Below, piece by piece: positions 42,275 through 51,895 of a DNA stretch of 64,000 nt (position 1 is the stretch's first letter; each line of letters opens with the position of its first letter). Below the pieces are notes generated by a model. The model searched no databases and was not told the origin of the DNA. It saw only the letters and a program-made list of their open reading frames with translations. The translations under genes were made by a program, and so were the position numbers. This DNA comes from Bacillota bacterium (GTDB lineage Bacteria; Bacillota; Clostridia; Lachnospirales; Lachnospiraceae), in contig JAEZNB010000014.1 in the NCBI GenBank assembly GCA_023441965.1, positions 1-64,000 of the forward strand. The letters run 5' to 3'.

Positions 42275-42487
42275 TTATTTGAAGGAGTCGCCTCCTCTTA
42301 AGCTGCTTACGACTTCTGTTACCCTGTTCCTGGCTTCATCTCCGCTGCCGGAGCCCTTGATATAATTAATCAGCTCCTGTTTCTTCGTTTCCGGCAGATT
42401 TACGAAGTTCGTCATCGCCTTCATATCCATAGCGAGGCGGAAGCCTAATCCTTCCGGCATCGATTGATCCATATTCACTATACTCAT
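42275..42487 (-). CDS. Small conserved-looking protein, 70 aa
   Basis: Helical acidic protein with LAMDMKAMTNFVNLPETKKQ followed by ELINYIKGSGSGDEARNRV, resembling small Lachnospiraceae proteins of unknown role that carry a MxAMxxFxxLxxxxKQ-like core. ATG 42487 has GGAG seven bases upstream; ATG 42493 is too close. The 200-bp palindrome begins 30 bases after the stop, on its transcript's side. Confidence 0.65.
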   Translation of the reverse strand: MSIVNMDQSMPEGLGFRLAMDMKAMTNFVNLPETKKQELINYIKGSGSGDEARNRVTEVVSSLRGGDSFK

Positions 42488-42705
42488 TCTCATGCTCCTT
42501 TCATTCCCTCTCCCATGCTCTTATTACTACGATAGGAGACAGTCATCGGGACGAAGTCCCCGGCAATCATGTTGCCAATGAAATGATTCATGATTATTAT
42601 CTGATGGATCATTGATTTTATGTGATTCCAGCCTGGTCACTTTCTTCATAAGCAAGCAGAAGCAAGCATTTCATCAAGATTTTTCCTTATATTTTTAGGG
42701 AGGTT

Positions 42706-44472
42706 TTATTCCTTCCCTTCGCTGATTGCGATAAATTCATCCACCAGCTTCTCAACGGAAGACAGACTGGTTCTCCAGAAGTCCGGATTCTCCAGACCGA
42801 TCTCTGCTTCTTTCGCCGCATCCTCAACGCTCTTCACCGTGGTAGCCTTCAGCAGTGCCTGATATTTCGGAACGAAGCCTTCTCCCTCTACCTTATATTT
42901 TTCGTAAAGACCTCTGGCAAATAAGCCGCCAAAGGCATAGGGGAAGTTATAGAAGCTTAAGTTCTCGGAATAGTAATGCCCCTTCAGAACCCACATGTAG
43001 GGATGCAGATATTCCGGATCCAGGCCGTCCCCATAGGCCACCTTCTGAGCCACCAGCATAATTTCCTTCAGCTCATCCGCAAAGAGGAAGCCGCTCTTCA
43101 CCTTCTCAAACACTTCGCTCTCAAACAGAAATCTGGAATATATATCACATATGATTTGGGTCACATCCTGAAGTTGACTTTCAATCAGAGCCATCCTCTC
43201 CTTGCCTTCTGTCTCCTTAATGGCAGCCTCCATAATCAAGGCTTCGTTGAAGGTGGAGGCAGTCTCTGCCACCGGCATACTGTAATCCACATTGAGGGGG
43301 AGGTGATCCTGGATGTGCAGGCCATGATATGCATGACCCAGCTCATGGGCCAGGGTTATCACATCATTGAGATGGCCGGTAAAGTTCATCATGATACGGC
43401 TCTGCTTCACAAAGGGCATATTCTCACAGAAGGCTCCGCCTACCTTGCCCTTTCTGGGATAGAAGTCGATCCATTCCTCCTCAAAGGCCTGATCCACCAT
43501 ATCCGCCAGATCATTGGAGAAGCCACGGAAATGCTTCACCAGATAGCTCCTGGCATCCTCCACGCTGAAGGTCGTTTTGCTCTCACCCAAAGGTGCGAAT
43601 AAATCATACCAGGGTAAGCCTTTCTTATGACCCAAAAGCTTGGCTTTATGCTTCAGATATTTATGGAAAACGGGCAGATACTCTCTGATTGCCTCAAGCA
43701 TAGCATCCAGGGTTTCCTTCTTCATCTTGGATTGCGTTAAGGTCATTGCCAGAGGAGACTGATGGCCCCTCATGGCACAGATGGTATTTACCTGTGTCTT
43801 GATATTGTTCAGAGAATAGCTGATGGCATCCTTTATCTTTTCATAGGCCTTCAGCTCCGCTTCAAAAGCATCCTTACGTACGGTGGGGTCCTCACTGTGA
43901 GCGAGATTTCTTACCTGGGGTAAGGTAATGATCTCCCTGCGATATTCCACCTCCAGGGTAGAGGTCAAAAAGCTGTGCATGCTTCCCCAGGCAGAGCCGG
44001 CAGAGATATTCAGCTTTGCGATTACCTCCTCCACATCATCGTTTAAGAGATGCTTCGCATCCTGCTTCATCTCCTCCAGCAGGAACTCGTAGGCCTTAAG
44101 CTTCGGATGCTTCTCCTGGTAGGCCTTCAGGTTCTGAACTCCGGCAATCCATTTATGCATCACTGCCATCGGCTTTGAGGTCTCACTGAACTGCTTTTCT
44201 ATAGAATTCAGCTCATTCACTACCTGTGCGTCTGCGGTATTTACGGACTGTCTTAGCATCAGGTAAAAGCCCAGCCGGTTACCCAGCACTTGGTATTGCT
44301 CCATATAATCAATCGCCTGCAGAAGGGCCTCCTCCTCATTGGTCCTGTCCTTCAGCTTCTCGCTGAAGCCTTTGATCTCTTCGATTAATCCGATGAGCTT
44401 ATCCCGGTCCTCCTTATATTTGGGATCCTCAAGCCCTTGATACAGGATGTCTAGTGACCATTCATAATTCAT
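42706..44472 (-). CDS. pepF: Oligoendopeptidase F (M3B)
   Basis: 588 aa zinc peptidase. Active site LAHELGHAYHGLHIQDH (HExxH) lies near residue 380, with the third ligand in the EAL...E segment around 408. N-terminal Oligopeptidase F domain is present. It hydrolyses 7-17 residue peptides in the cytosol. ATG 44472 follows the ogt stop by one base, with GGAAAGGA as RBS, so the pair is translationally coupled. An upstream ATG at 44490 would overlap ogt. Confidence 0.95.
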   Translation of the reverse strand: MNYEWSLDILYQGLEDPKYKEDRDKLIGLIEEIKGFSEKLKDRTNEEEALLQAIDYMEQYQVLGNRLGFYLMLRQSVNTADAQVVNELNSIEKQFSETSKPMAVMHKWIAGVQNLKAYQEKHPKLKAYEFLLEEMKQDAKHLLNDDVEEVIAKLNISAGSAWGSMHSFLTSTLEVEYRREIITLPQVRNLAHSEDPTVRKDAFEAELKAYEKIKDAISYSLNNIKTQVNTICAMRGHQSPLAMTLTQSKMKKETLDAMLEAIREYLPVFHKYLKHKAKLLGHKKGLPWYDLFAPLGESKTTFSVEDARSYLVKHFRGFSNDLADMVDQAFEEEWIDFYPRKGKVGGAFCENMPFVKQSRIMMNFTGHLNDVITLAHELGHAYHGLHIQDHLPLNVDYSMPVAETASTFNEALIMEAAIKETEGKERMALIESQLQDVTQIICDIYSRFLFESEVFEKVKSGFLFADELKEIMLVAQKVAYGDGLDPEYLHPYMWVLKGHYYSENLSFYNFPYAFGGLFARGLYEKYKVEGEGFVPKYQALLKATTVKSVEDAAKEAEIGLENPDFWRTSLSSVEKLVDEFIAISEGKE

Positions 44473-44473
44473 A

Positions 44474-44956
44474 TTATTCGTCCTTTCCATGTTCCAGCTG
44501 CAGTAGCTGTTTTTTTATGTCCAATCCTCCGGCATAGCCCACCAGGCCGCCATCGGCCCCGATGACCCTGTGACAGGGAATGACACACAGGATGGGGTTG
44601 TGATGGTTTGCACTTCCCACAGCGCGGGAAGCCTTCCCATTACCGATCTCTTCTGCAATCTGCTTATAGCTGCGGGTCTCTCCGTAGGGAATTCTTCTTA
44701 GGGCTTCCCAGACCTTCTGTTGGAAGGGGGTTCCCTGTGGATGTAAATCAAGCGTAAACTCTTTTCTGTTTCCCTCCAGGTATTCTGACAGCTGAGCAGC
44801 CGCTTCCTTCAGACGTTTGGTCTCGACAAGATTGAACTCGGCCGATAAAGCTTCCCTGTCCACCTCCCGAAGCAACTGAATATCCGTAATCCCCTGACAA
44901 TCCTCGGCAATCAGAAGATTGCCCAGACTTGATACATAAACATATGCAGTTTTCAA
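44474..44956 (-). CDS. ogt: Methylated-DNA-protein-cysteine methyltransferase
   Basis: 160 aa. Active-site PCHRVIGADGGLVGYAGG with the acceptor Cys near residue 130, and the DNA-binding GTPFQQKVWEALRRIPYGETRSY less its end near 80-100. Suicide repair of O6-methylguanine. Upstream of and coupled to pepF. Confidence 0.95.
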   Translation of the reverse strand: MKTAYVYVSSLGNLLIAEDCQGITDIQLLREVDREALSAEFNLVETKRLKEAAAQLSEYLEGNRKEFTLDLHPQGTPFQQKVWEALRRIPYGETRSYKQIAEEIGNGKASRAVGSANHHNPILCVIPCHRVIGADGGLVGYAGGLDIKKQLLQLEHGKDE

Positions 44957-45333
44957 TCCGGCACCTCTTTCCTTCGTATCCTTTATGGCAGATATTACTT
45001 ATATTTTACCATAAATCAGTGTAACAATCCATTATCTTTCTGTCAGTGACGAAAAAACTCCTAAAGATGATATGCATTTAATGCTAATCTTATCATGAAA
45101 TATTCACATGAAATATAAGAGAAGCTATGAAAAGAAGCAGAGCATCTATTCTTCTCTGCTTCTCATCTTATCACTCACAACAGCTTCTGATCTTTCTTAA
45201 CCCAGTCAGACCTTGACCGCTTCTAAAAATAAATAACCAAGTCAATCTTATCAATCGCATCTGATACTTTTAACCAAGACAGGCTAATGAAACACCTCTG
45301 ATACCTCATAGCTTAGTCCTGGCAGTATAAACC
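44957..45333. other. Non-coding interval with one terminator hairpin
   Basis: About 377 bases without a credible ORF. The only structure is AGAAGCAGAG/CTCTGCTTCT (45133-45163), whose minus-strand flank TTTTC fits a terminator for the nitroreductase gene. The rest is AT-rich. Confidence 0.5.
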
Positions 45334-45933
45334 TTATCCGAAGATCTTCACTCTCTCATCCAAAGGTGCAAATTCCTTCTCACCGGGATCTGCAGCAGGA
45401 GTACCGAAGGGCATCTGGGCCAGTAGCTTCCAGGACTTGGGGAGCTGCCATTCCGCATGAACCTGATCGTCAATCAAAGGGTTATAATGCTGTAAGGAGG
45501 CTCCGAGACCTGCATCCTCCAAAGAGGTCCAGATAACATACTGCAGCATTCCTGAGGACTGAAGGGACCAAATCGGGAAATTGTCCTTGTATAGGGAAAA
45601 CTGCTCCTGCAGCCCTTCCACGATAGCCTGATCCTCGAAGTAGAGAACCGTGCCGTAACCATTTTTAAAGGAATCTATCTTTTCGCTGGTTTTCTGGAAG
45701 CCATCCTCCGGTACCAGCGCTCTTAAGGCTTCTCTTACAATCTCCCACAGACGGTCATGCTGATCCCCGAACAGGACTACCGCTCTTGCACTCTGAGCGT
45801 TAAAAGAAGAGGGCACGTACTTCACCGAGTGCTCTACAATCTTAACGATTTCCTCCTTAGAGATTGGGGATGACTTCTGTATTCCATAATATGTTCTGCG
45901 ATGCTCCACCGCTTGTGCAAAATCACGTTTCAT
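45334..45933 (-). CDS. Nitroreductase family protein (Frm2/Hbn1 type)
   Basis: 199 aa. FMN-binding pattern: RRTYYGI near the start, VPSSFNAQSARAVVLFG near 35 and GMLQYVIWTSLEDAGLGASL near 130. The short length and the HYNPLIDD segment are typical of the Frm2/Hbn1 subgroup, which reduces nitro compounds or acts in redox stress. ATG 45933 has GGAAGG upstream. Divergent from the MarR gene and sharing its operator. Confidence 0.9.
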   Translation of the reverse strand: MKRDFAQAVEHRRTYYGIQKSSPISKEEIVKIVEHSVKYVPSSFNAQSARAVVLFGDQHDRLWEIVREALRALVPEDGFQKTSEKIDSFKNGYGTVLYFEDQAIVEGLQEQFSLYKDNFPIWSLQSSGMLQYVIWTSLEDAGLGASLQHYNPLIDDQVHAEWQLPKSWKLLAQMPFGTPAADPGEKEFAPLDERVKIFG

Positions 45934-46040
45934 TTTAAATCCTTCCTTTCTTAATTCTATCAATAGTCTGCCCATTCCAATGCTTCTTATGCCGGAACGG
46001 ATATTTCGTCAGACGCATCATATATATTGTTTACAATCCA

Positions 46041-46106
46041 ATCTTATGCTATTATTTTAGAAATGTCAATACCTATCTTGACATTTCTAATTAAATTGTA
46101 TAAAAT
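46041..46106. promoter_or_regulatory. Divergent promoters with a perfect MarR operator
   Basis: AGAAATGTCAA-8-TTGACATTTCT (46059-46088) is a perfect 11-bp inverted repeat. Each arm contains a -35 TTGACA: plus strand -35 46078-46083 with TAAAAT at 46101-46106, minus strand -35 46069-46064 with TAAGAT at 46046-46041. Both spacers are exactly 17 bases. A dimer bound here would block both genes. Confidence 0.85.
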
Positions 46107-46195
46107 CTTATTGATCAATATGATTAATAACATGCGATACCTGATCGACCCCTGCATATGGAGCTATTTGGGTATCAGCAGCACGGAGGTATCTA

Positions 46196-46684
46196 ATGAA
46201 TGAAGATGGCAAATTAATGGAGGGGAAAGCGAATACCCCGGACCCTTACGATATCCTGAAGCTTGATAACCAGCTCTGCTTTTCCTTATATGTCTGTTCC
46301 AAGGAAATTATACGGATGTATAAGCCCCTGCTGGACCCCTACGGTCTTACCTATACCGGCTATATCGTTATGATGGCTCTCTGGGAGAGCGATGAGGTCA
46401 CGGTGAAGGATCTGGGCAAGAAGCTGTTTTTGGACTCCGGTACCCTGACCCCATTACTGAAAAAGCTGGAAGCCCTCGGCTATATTGACCGGTCCCGCAG
46501 CTCCTTAGATGAGCGGAATGTGTATATCAGACTGACCCAGATGGGCAAAGATTTCCGCGAGGAGGCCCTTCATATTCCCGAGAAGCTGGTCTGCGCCTTG
46601 AATATGGATGTGGCAAGTGCCGAACAGCTGCTTAAGGGCCTGCATTACATGATGGCACATTTAAGCAGGGAGGAAGATGAATAA
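46196..46684 (+). CDS. MarR family regulator, OhrR-like
   Basis: 162 aa. LDNQLCFSLYVCSKEI near residues 23-38 matches OhrR, whose N-terminal Cys senses organic peroxide (here Cys28, with a second Cys at 34). The winged helix contains VKDLGKKLFLDSGTLTPLLK and DRSRSSLDERNVYIRLT. It probably represses itself and the divergent nitroreductase via the palindrome at 46059-46088 until oxidised. GGAGGT precedes ATG 46196. Confidence 0.9.
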   Translation: MNEDGKLMEGKANTPDPYDILKLDNQLCFSLYVCSKEIIRMYKPLLDPYGLTYTGYIVMMALWESDEVTVKDLGKKLFLDSGTLTPLLKKLEALGYIDRSRSSLDERNVYIRLTQMGKDFREEALHIPEKLVCALNMDVASAEQLLKGLHYMMAHLSREEDE

Positions 46685-46695
46685 TGGATACAATG

Positions 46696-46740
46696 AGAGC
46701 CCGAGATCCTTACATACTATAAGGACCCTCGGGCTCTGTT
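46696..46740. terminator. Terminator between the convergent MarR and argC genes
   Basis: AGAGCCCGAG/CTCGGGCTCT perfect 10-bp stem with further pairing inside and short T/A flanks, usable in both directions. Confidence 0.75.
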
Positions 46741-46751
46741 ATTTGAGCTAT

Positions 46752-47705
46752 CTACAGATGCAGGCCTTCGTCGAAGCCCAGCATGAGGTTCATGTTTTGA
46801 ATGGCCGCTCCGGAGGCTCCTTTCCCCAGATTATCCAGTCTGGTCATAATCAGAGCGAGTCCCTGGGCCTCATTTCCGAAAACAAAGATCTCCGCATTGT
46901 TCGTATCATTGCAGGCTGTGATATCCAAGCCTCCGTCAAAAAGGAGGGTGTCATCCGCATAGGGCATGACCTTCACAAATATCTCTCCTGCGTAATACTC
47001 CAGGAAGACCTCATGAATCGCCTTCGGATCCCACTTGCCTGAAAGCAGCCTGGTATGGATCGGGACAGATGCAGCCAGCCCCTGATAATAGTCACTTACC
47101 ACAGGAAGAAACAGGGGGCTTTCCGCCAATCCGGCCCTTTCTGTCATTTCCTTCAGATGCTTATGGCTCAGAGCCAGGCTGTAGGGCCTGGGAGCCTTGG
47201 TATAAGTATTCTCCCCATGATCAGCTTCATATTTATCGATCAGAGCCTTACCTCCTCCACTATAGCCGGTGATGCTGGTACAGCTTACGGGATAATCCGT
47301 GGGCATTATACCCTGGGCCAGTAAGGGGTAGACCGACAGGGCAAAGGCAGTGGCATGACAACCGGGGTTGCTGACCCGCTTTCCCTTTATAATCGCTTCC
47401 CTGTGAGTCTTCGATAACTCGGGAAGACCGTAACACCAATCCGGAGCTGTGCGGTGGGCAGTGCTGGCATCGATGATCCTGGTGTTAGGATTCGTAACCA
47501 GAGCTACTGCTTCCTTCGCTGCATCATCCGGCAAGCAGAGGAAAACGATATCCGCTTCATTCAGGCATCTTGACCTCTCTGCCGGATCCCGTCTCTTCTC
47601 ATAATCGATCGAAATGATCTCCAGCTCTGTATATAAGCTTAATCTTTCATGTATCTTCAAACCGGTCGTTCCGGTCAGACCGTCAACAAATACTTTCTTT
47701 TTCAT
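46752..47705 (-). CDS. argC: N-acetyl-gamma-glutamyl-phosphate reductase (type 2)
   Basis: 317 aa. Starts MKKKVFVDGLTGTTGLKIHE, the type 2 ArgC NADP fold, with the catalytic Cys in NPGCHATAFALSVYPL near 112 and GYSGGGKALIDKYE near 150. Arginine biosynthesis, third step. Type 2 members are about 310 aa versus 345 for type 1. It stands alone, away from other arg genes. Confidence 0.93.
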   Translation of the reverse strand: MKKKVFVDGLTGTTGLKIHERLSLYTELEIISIDYEKRRDPAERSRCLNEADIVFLCLPDDAAKEAVALVTNPNTRIIDASTAHRTAPDWCYGLPELSKTHREAIIKGKRVSNPGCHATAFALSVYPLLAQGIMPTDYPVSCTSITGYSGGGKALIDKYEADHGENTYTKAPRPYSLALSHKHLKEMTERAGLAESPLFLPVVSDYYQGLAASVPIHTRLLSGKWDPKAIHEVFLEYYAGEIFVKVMPYADDTLLFDGGLDITACNDTNNAEIFVFGNEAQGLALIMTRLDNLGKGASGAAIQNMNLMLGFDEGLHL

Positions 47706-47839
47706 CCCATCACCTCTGTCAAATAATAAGATATTGCATATTTATTCATATCATTTTATTAATATACACCGATGTGATGGAAATGTCAACCTGTGATTTT
47801 CCTTTGGCACCCTCTATGACTGCTACTGCCGGGACAGGT

Positions 47840-48649
47840 CTAGCCGAGTGCCACATCCAGCAGCATCATGACTGCAAAACCGGCCATAGCCCCAATGGTT
47901 CCGACATTGGAATGATGCTTCTCCTGCTGGGCTTCCGGAATCAACTCCTCTACAACAACATAGATCATCGCTCCTGCAGCAAAGGATAGGGCATAAGGTA
48001 AGATCGGTTTCATGGCGATAACCGCAACGGCTCCCAGCACACCGGCTATGGGCTCCACAATTCCGGAGGCCTGACCATAAAGAAAGCTCTTCATCCTGGA
48101 CAGCCCCTCTCTTCTTAAGGGAACGGATACTGCTGCGCCCTCAGGGAAGTTCTGAAGTCCGATACCAAGTCCCAGTGCCAGAGCTCCTGCCAAAGTAGCG
48201 GACGGAAAACCGGCTGCTGCCGCTCCGAAGGCTACACCTACGGCAAGTCCCTCCGGTATATTATGAAGTGTAATTGCCAGCACCAGCAGAACGCTCCTTC
48301 TCCAGCTGGTTTTCACTCCCTCCGGCTCCTGGTCTGCACCGATATGAAGATGTGGCATGACAGTATCAACGCCCCAGAGGAAAGCTCCTCCCGCGAGAAA
48401 GCCGATGACTGCAGGGAACCAAGCAATCATACCTGCTTCCTCTGCCATATCGATGGCAGGAGCCAGCAGAGACCAGAAGCTTGCGGCGATCATAACCCCG
48501 GCAGCAAACCCCAGCATACCGTTTAGTACTTTTTTGTTAATGCTCTTAAAGATAAATACGGTGGATGCCCCCAAGGCAGTCAGAAACCAGGTAAACAAGG
48601 TTGCAATCAGTGCCTGGACGGTAGGGTTAAGATTCGATAACCAATCCAT
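47840..48649 (-). CDS. ZIP family metal transporter
   Basis: 269 aa with about eight membrane spans. TM4 carries HNIPEGLAVGVAFG and TM5 carries GLQNFPEGAAVSVPL, the paired metal-binding motifs of the GufA subgroup. Imports Zn2+ or related divalent ions. A histidine-containing loop (MPHLHIGAD) lies between TM3 and TM4. ATG 48649 has AGGAGGAG upstream; the upstream open frame has no family features. Confidence 0.92.
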   Translation of the reverse strand: MDWLSNLNPTVQALIATLFTWFLTALGASTVFIFKSINKKVLNGMLGFAAGVMIAASFWSLLAPAIDMAEEAGMIAWFPAVIGFLAGGAFLWGVDTVMPHLHIGADQEPEGVKTSWRRSVLLVLAITLHNIPEGLAVGVAFGAAAAGFPSATLAGALALGLGIGLQNFPEGAAVSVPLRREGLSRMKSFLYGQASGIVEPIAGVLGAVAVIAMKPILPYALSFAAGAMIYVVVEELIPEAQQEKHHSNVGTIGAMAGFAVMMLLDVALG

Positions 48650-48775
48650 AATTCTCCTCCTGTTCTTCTGATATATTATTCTTTCTCTTATTGTATCATG
48701 TGTTTCTAAAATATCAATATCAATAATAATTCCTGATTTCATCTCTATGAATGCTTTACATTCCAATCCTGTACA

Positions 48776-50212
48776 TTAGAATTTGCTATATTTTTCTATC
48801 TTATCCAAAACCCGTTTCTTCTCTTTCCCTTCCAAAGGCGTTGGCTGATAATTATTCCTGTTCTTGACGGAAGAAATCGAACAGGGGATGATCTCCTTCT
48901 CTTCACCTACCAGCTCCTTGTTCTTGAAATGAAACTTGTGTACATAGACCATGGAGTCCTTATCGGAGGGATTCTTGTTCCCTCCAAAGGAGAAATTGCC
49001 AAGGCTGTATACAATCTGTTTCCCCTTATATTCCTCAACCCCCTGCAGAACATGGGGGTGGGCCCCCAAGACCAGATCTGCTCCCTGATCTATGGAATAA
49101 TGCGCCAGCTCTTTCTGAACAGTGTTGGGGGTATAGGCTTTCTCGATTCCCCAGTGGAACATTACTATAACGATATCAGCCCCTGCTTCTTTGAGCTTCT
49201 CTATCCCCTTGCGGATCTCTTCCTTCTTTCCCTTTGTCGCTTCCCAGCTAACGAAGCCTGCCATACCAACCTTAATTCCTCTTATCTCCTGAAGATAGAT
49301 CATGTCATAACCAAAATACCCGACTTCTGCCTTCTTCAGGGTTGCCAGGGTGTCTGTATAACCCTGGTCCAGGTAATCATAGGTATGGTTATTCGCGACG
49401 TTAACGACTTCGATATCCCCCTGCTTTAAGATTTCCACATAGGAGGGATCTGCCTTAAAGCGAAACTTCTTCTCGGCAGGCTTTTTGGACGTAGTCAGCG
49501 TTGTCTCCAGATTTACGATGGTGATATCATCCTGCTCAAAGATCTCCTTAACATTACGGAAGAAGTAGCTGTAGTCATTTCCCTGACGCTCCAGTTCATG
49601 ATCAAAGCTGTTCTCATAGCCATAATTCAGATCCCTTCCCAGGGTAACATCCCCCGCAACACTGATTGTAATTGTATCCGTTATATCCTTATTTTCAGCC
49701 CCTGCGCCGGCTCCTATGGCCCCTTCCGGGTCAGTCCCTGTCTGATCCTGCATCCCGGACCCTAAACCACCTGTTCCTGTCGGATCCGTTTGCTTACCAC
49801 CATCTGTCCCGGTCACCGGTCCTGTTGTGCCGGAATCAGTTCCTGCCGTTCCGGGGTCTGCTCCTGATCTTCCGGGGTCCGCTCCTGCTGGCCCGGTGTC
49901 ATCCTCCTTGCCGATTGTATCATTACGGCCTTCTGCCTCCTGGGAGGGCTTTGTCACTTGGGTCCCCTCTTCTGTCTTCCCCTCTGTACCATCCCCTTCC
50001 GATCCGGCCACGGAGGATGCTCCTTCCTCTGTCTCCTTCAGGGTCTCCTTCGCACCGATGGTATGAAAGGAGATATCCCCCTTTACAATAACATATAGAA
50101 ATATAACCGTGATTGCTAATATCTCAAGTCCAAGGACAATCCTTAGCGCATGCTTCCTCTTCTTCTTGTTCTTCAACTCTATCCTCTCTTTCAGCTCTTG
50201 CCCTGCAGTCAC
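48776..50212 (-). CDS. CapA family protein (poly-gamma-glutamate synthesis-like)
   Basis: Up to 478 aa. A basic start and one membrane anchor (about 25-45) lead to a low-complexity Gly/Thr/Asp/Pro linker over about residues 60-170, then the CapA metallophosphatase-like domain. Its motifs are ISVAGDVTLGRDLNYGYE, VNLETTLTTSKKP, VNVANNHTYDYLDQGY, FHWGIEKAYTPN and GAHPHVLQGVEEYKGKQIVY with its tail. Probably acts outside the membrane on wall or capsule polymers. The start is uncertain: GTG 50212 lacks an RBS, and TTG 50176 has AGAGAGG six bases upstream. Confidence 0.88.
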   Translation of the reverse strand: MTAGQELKERIELKNKKKRKHALRIVLGLEILAITVIFLYVIVKGDISFHTIGAKETLKETEEGASSVAGSEGDGTEGKTEEGTQVTKPSQEAEGRNDTIGKEDDTGPAGADPGRSGADPGTAGTDSGTTGPVTGTDGGKQTDPTGTGGLGSGMQDQTGTDPEGAIGAGAGAENKDITDTITISVAGDVTLGRDLNYGYENSFDHELERQGNDYSYFFRNVKEIFEQDDITIVNLETTLTTSKKPAEKKFRFKADPSYVEILKQGDIEVVNVANNHTYDYLDQGYTDTLATLKKAEVGYFGYDMIYLQEIRGIKVGMAGFVSWEATKGKKEEIRKGIEKLKEAGADIVIVMFHWGIEKAYTPNTVQKELAHYSIDQGADLVLGAHPHVLQGVEEYKGKQIVYSLGNFSFGGNKNPSDKDSMVYVHKFHFKNKELVGEEKEIIPCSISSVKNRNNYQPTPLEGKEKKRVLDKIEKYSKF

Positions 50213-50357
50213 TCATGTTTACCCTACCATTATAATTCATAATTAGAGATTATTCTACTCTTTTCCCTGCCCAGACTTTAGCAGTTTACGGACTGACCGC
50301 ACCCCTCCAAAGTGAGCTTCCCTACACAAGCCGCTTGTCCCCCGGAACCATCGCCCA

Positions 50358-50405
50358 TAAAAAACCCTCTGCAGACCGGCCTTACAGCCGAACCGACAGA
50401 GGGTT
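50358..50405 (-). terminator. Terminator of the small lipoprotein gene
   Basis: AACCCTCTG/CAGAGGGTT stem with TTTTTT on the minus strand, 60 bases after the stop. Confidence 0.8.
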
Positions 50406-50463
50406 AACCTATACCATATGATCAGTAGAAGGGGATGATCTGCTTCCCCTTTATAAATCGGAC

Positions 50464-50652
50464 TTACTTAAATAGATCCCCAATTTTCTCGAAGCCCTTT
50501 TCAATCGCCTTTTCAAAGTAGTGCTCCTCGCAATAACCATCCTCAAAGATCTCCTCGGAACAACCCTTGGCCTTACAATCCTTCTGCCCACAGGCAGCTG
50601 CAGATCCCATAACACCTAAAACAAGTACAAACAAAGCTAATTTCTTCTTCAT
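50464..50652 (-). CDS. Small Cys-rich putative lipoprotein, 62 aa
   Basis: MKKKLALFVLVLGVMGSAAAC is a signal peptide with a lipobox ending at Cys21 (SAAAC). The short mature part has CKAKGCSEEIFEDGYCEEHY, i.e. Cys26, Cys31, Cys42 and a His at 45, a possible zinc knuckle, then a helix. No function is known to me. GGGAGGATTTT precedes the ATG. Own terminator. Confidence 0.75.
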   Translation of the reverse strand: MKKKLALFVLVLGVMGSAAACGQKDCKAKGCSEEIFEDGYCEEHYFEKAIEKGFEKIGDLFK

Positions 50653-50767
50653 GATAAAATCCTCCCGGTTATAAATTATGTTACCAATTAATACTACATA
50701 AACTATCGTATTATGTCAATGTCATATCATATAAGAAGGATGATAGAAAGGCTTGTTTGTGTACAAG

Positions 50768-51895
50768 TTATTCATCTACCTGCTTATCTGTGATTAGTCG
50801 TATGACGATTTCACTGCACCTTGCCAGCTCCTCCACAGTGGTATATTCCTGACAGGAATGTACCTGATTCATGCCACAGGCAAGAACGATTCCCGTGATA
50901 CCGTTTCTGACAAAGTTATTATTATCGCTGCCTCCGAAGGTGGGGATTAGGCTGACCGGCAGATGAAGTTCCTCACAGGCTCTCACAAATCGTGTGACCA
51001 CCGGATGCTCCGGCTTTACCTCATAAGCATAACAGCCAAAGGAGCTCTCATACTCACAAACCGCATGGTATTTCTTAGCGGTTTCCTGAAAACACCGTTC
51101 CAGCTTTTCCGCCTCTGAAAGGCAGGCAGCATGATCCAGACTCCGGACCTCACCCTTCAGAACACATAGGTCTGACACAATATTTTTAGCCAGACCGCCT
51201 TCGATCTGTCCGATGTTGACCGTAGTCCGGGGATCGATTCTCCCCTGCTTTACTCCCGTAACCGCTTCTGCTGCGATGGCTATGGCATTTATCCCCTCTT
51301 CCGGTGCAAAACCGGCATGGGCTGCCTTTCCCTTAATCCTTGCCGTAAAGGATACCAGGGTGGGGGCCTGAAGCGCAGCCGTTCCGACCGGTCCTGTCAG
51401 GTCAAGAACATAGGCTTCCTTAGCCTTCACACGGCTGTAATCAAAAAAACTGCTGCCAAGAATGTAGACCTCCTCCGCTATCGGGAAAAGAATCTCTATC
51501 GTTCTGTGAGCAAGTCCCTGCTCCTTCACGGTCCGGACTGCCTCCAGTATCGCCACAAGACCGGACACATCATCCGCCCCCAAAACAGTAGACCCATCAC
51601 TGCTTATCCTTCCATCCTTCTGTATGACTGCTCTCTTACCGATTCCCGGTTCCACAGTATCCATATGGGCAGAGAGCAGAATGGGATCCCCTTTCAACTC
51701 CCCCTCCAGTATCCCATACAGATTACCGCAATTCCCCCCACAGCGGGCACCTGCAGCATCCTCCTCCACCTGAAAGCCCAGCTCCCGCAAGAGGAAGGAT
51801 AGCTCATCTGCCATTGCCCGTTCCCGGTAGGATACGGAATCTATAGAAACCAGTCTGCAAAATTCATCCCGAAGTCTTTTTCTGTTAACCATCAT
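50768..51895 (-). CDS. M20 family metallopeptidase (PepT-like)
   Basis: 375 aa. Zinc ligands are in SAHMDTVEPG (near 71) and GADDVSGLVAIL (near 105), the catalytic Glu in IAEEVYILGSSFFD (near 141), and a late HS in GMNQVHSCQEYT (near 345). The dimerisation domain sits between about 180 and 290. It cleaves small peptides or related amides. Starts MMVNRKRL behind GGGAGG. Confidence 0.9.
   Translation of the reverse strand: MMVNRKRLRDEFCRLVSIDSVSYRERAMADELSFLLRELGFQVEEDAAGARCGGNCGNLYGILEGELKGDPILLSAHMDTVEPGIGKRAVIQKDGRISSDGSTVLGADDVSGLVAILEAVRTVKEQGLAHRTIEILFPIAEEVYILGSSFFDYSRVKAKEAYVLDLTGPVGTAALQAPTLVSFTARIKGKAAHAGFAPEEGINAIAIAAEAVTGVKQGRIDPRTTVNIGQIEGGLAKNIVSDLCVLKGEVRSLDHAACLSEAEKLERCFQETAKKYHAVCEYESSFGCYAYEVKPEHPVVTRFVRACEELHLPVSLIPTFGGSDNNNFVRNGITGIVLACGMNQVHSCQEYTTVEELARCSEIVIRLITDKQVDE

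Noticed and set aside
49672..50091. Long proline/leucine-rich frame opposite capA
   Set aside because: Mirror of the repetitive Gly/Thr/Asp linker; no RBS and no homology pattern.
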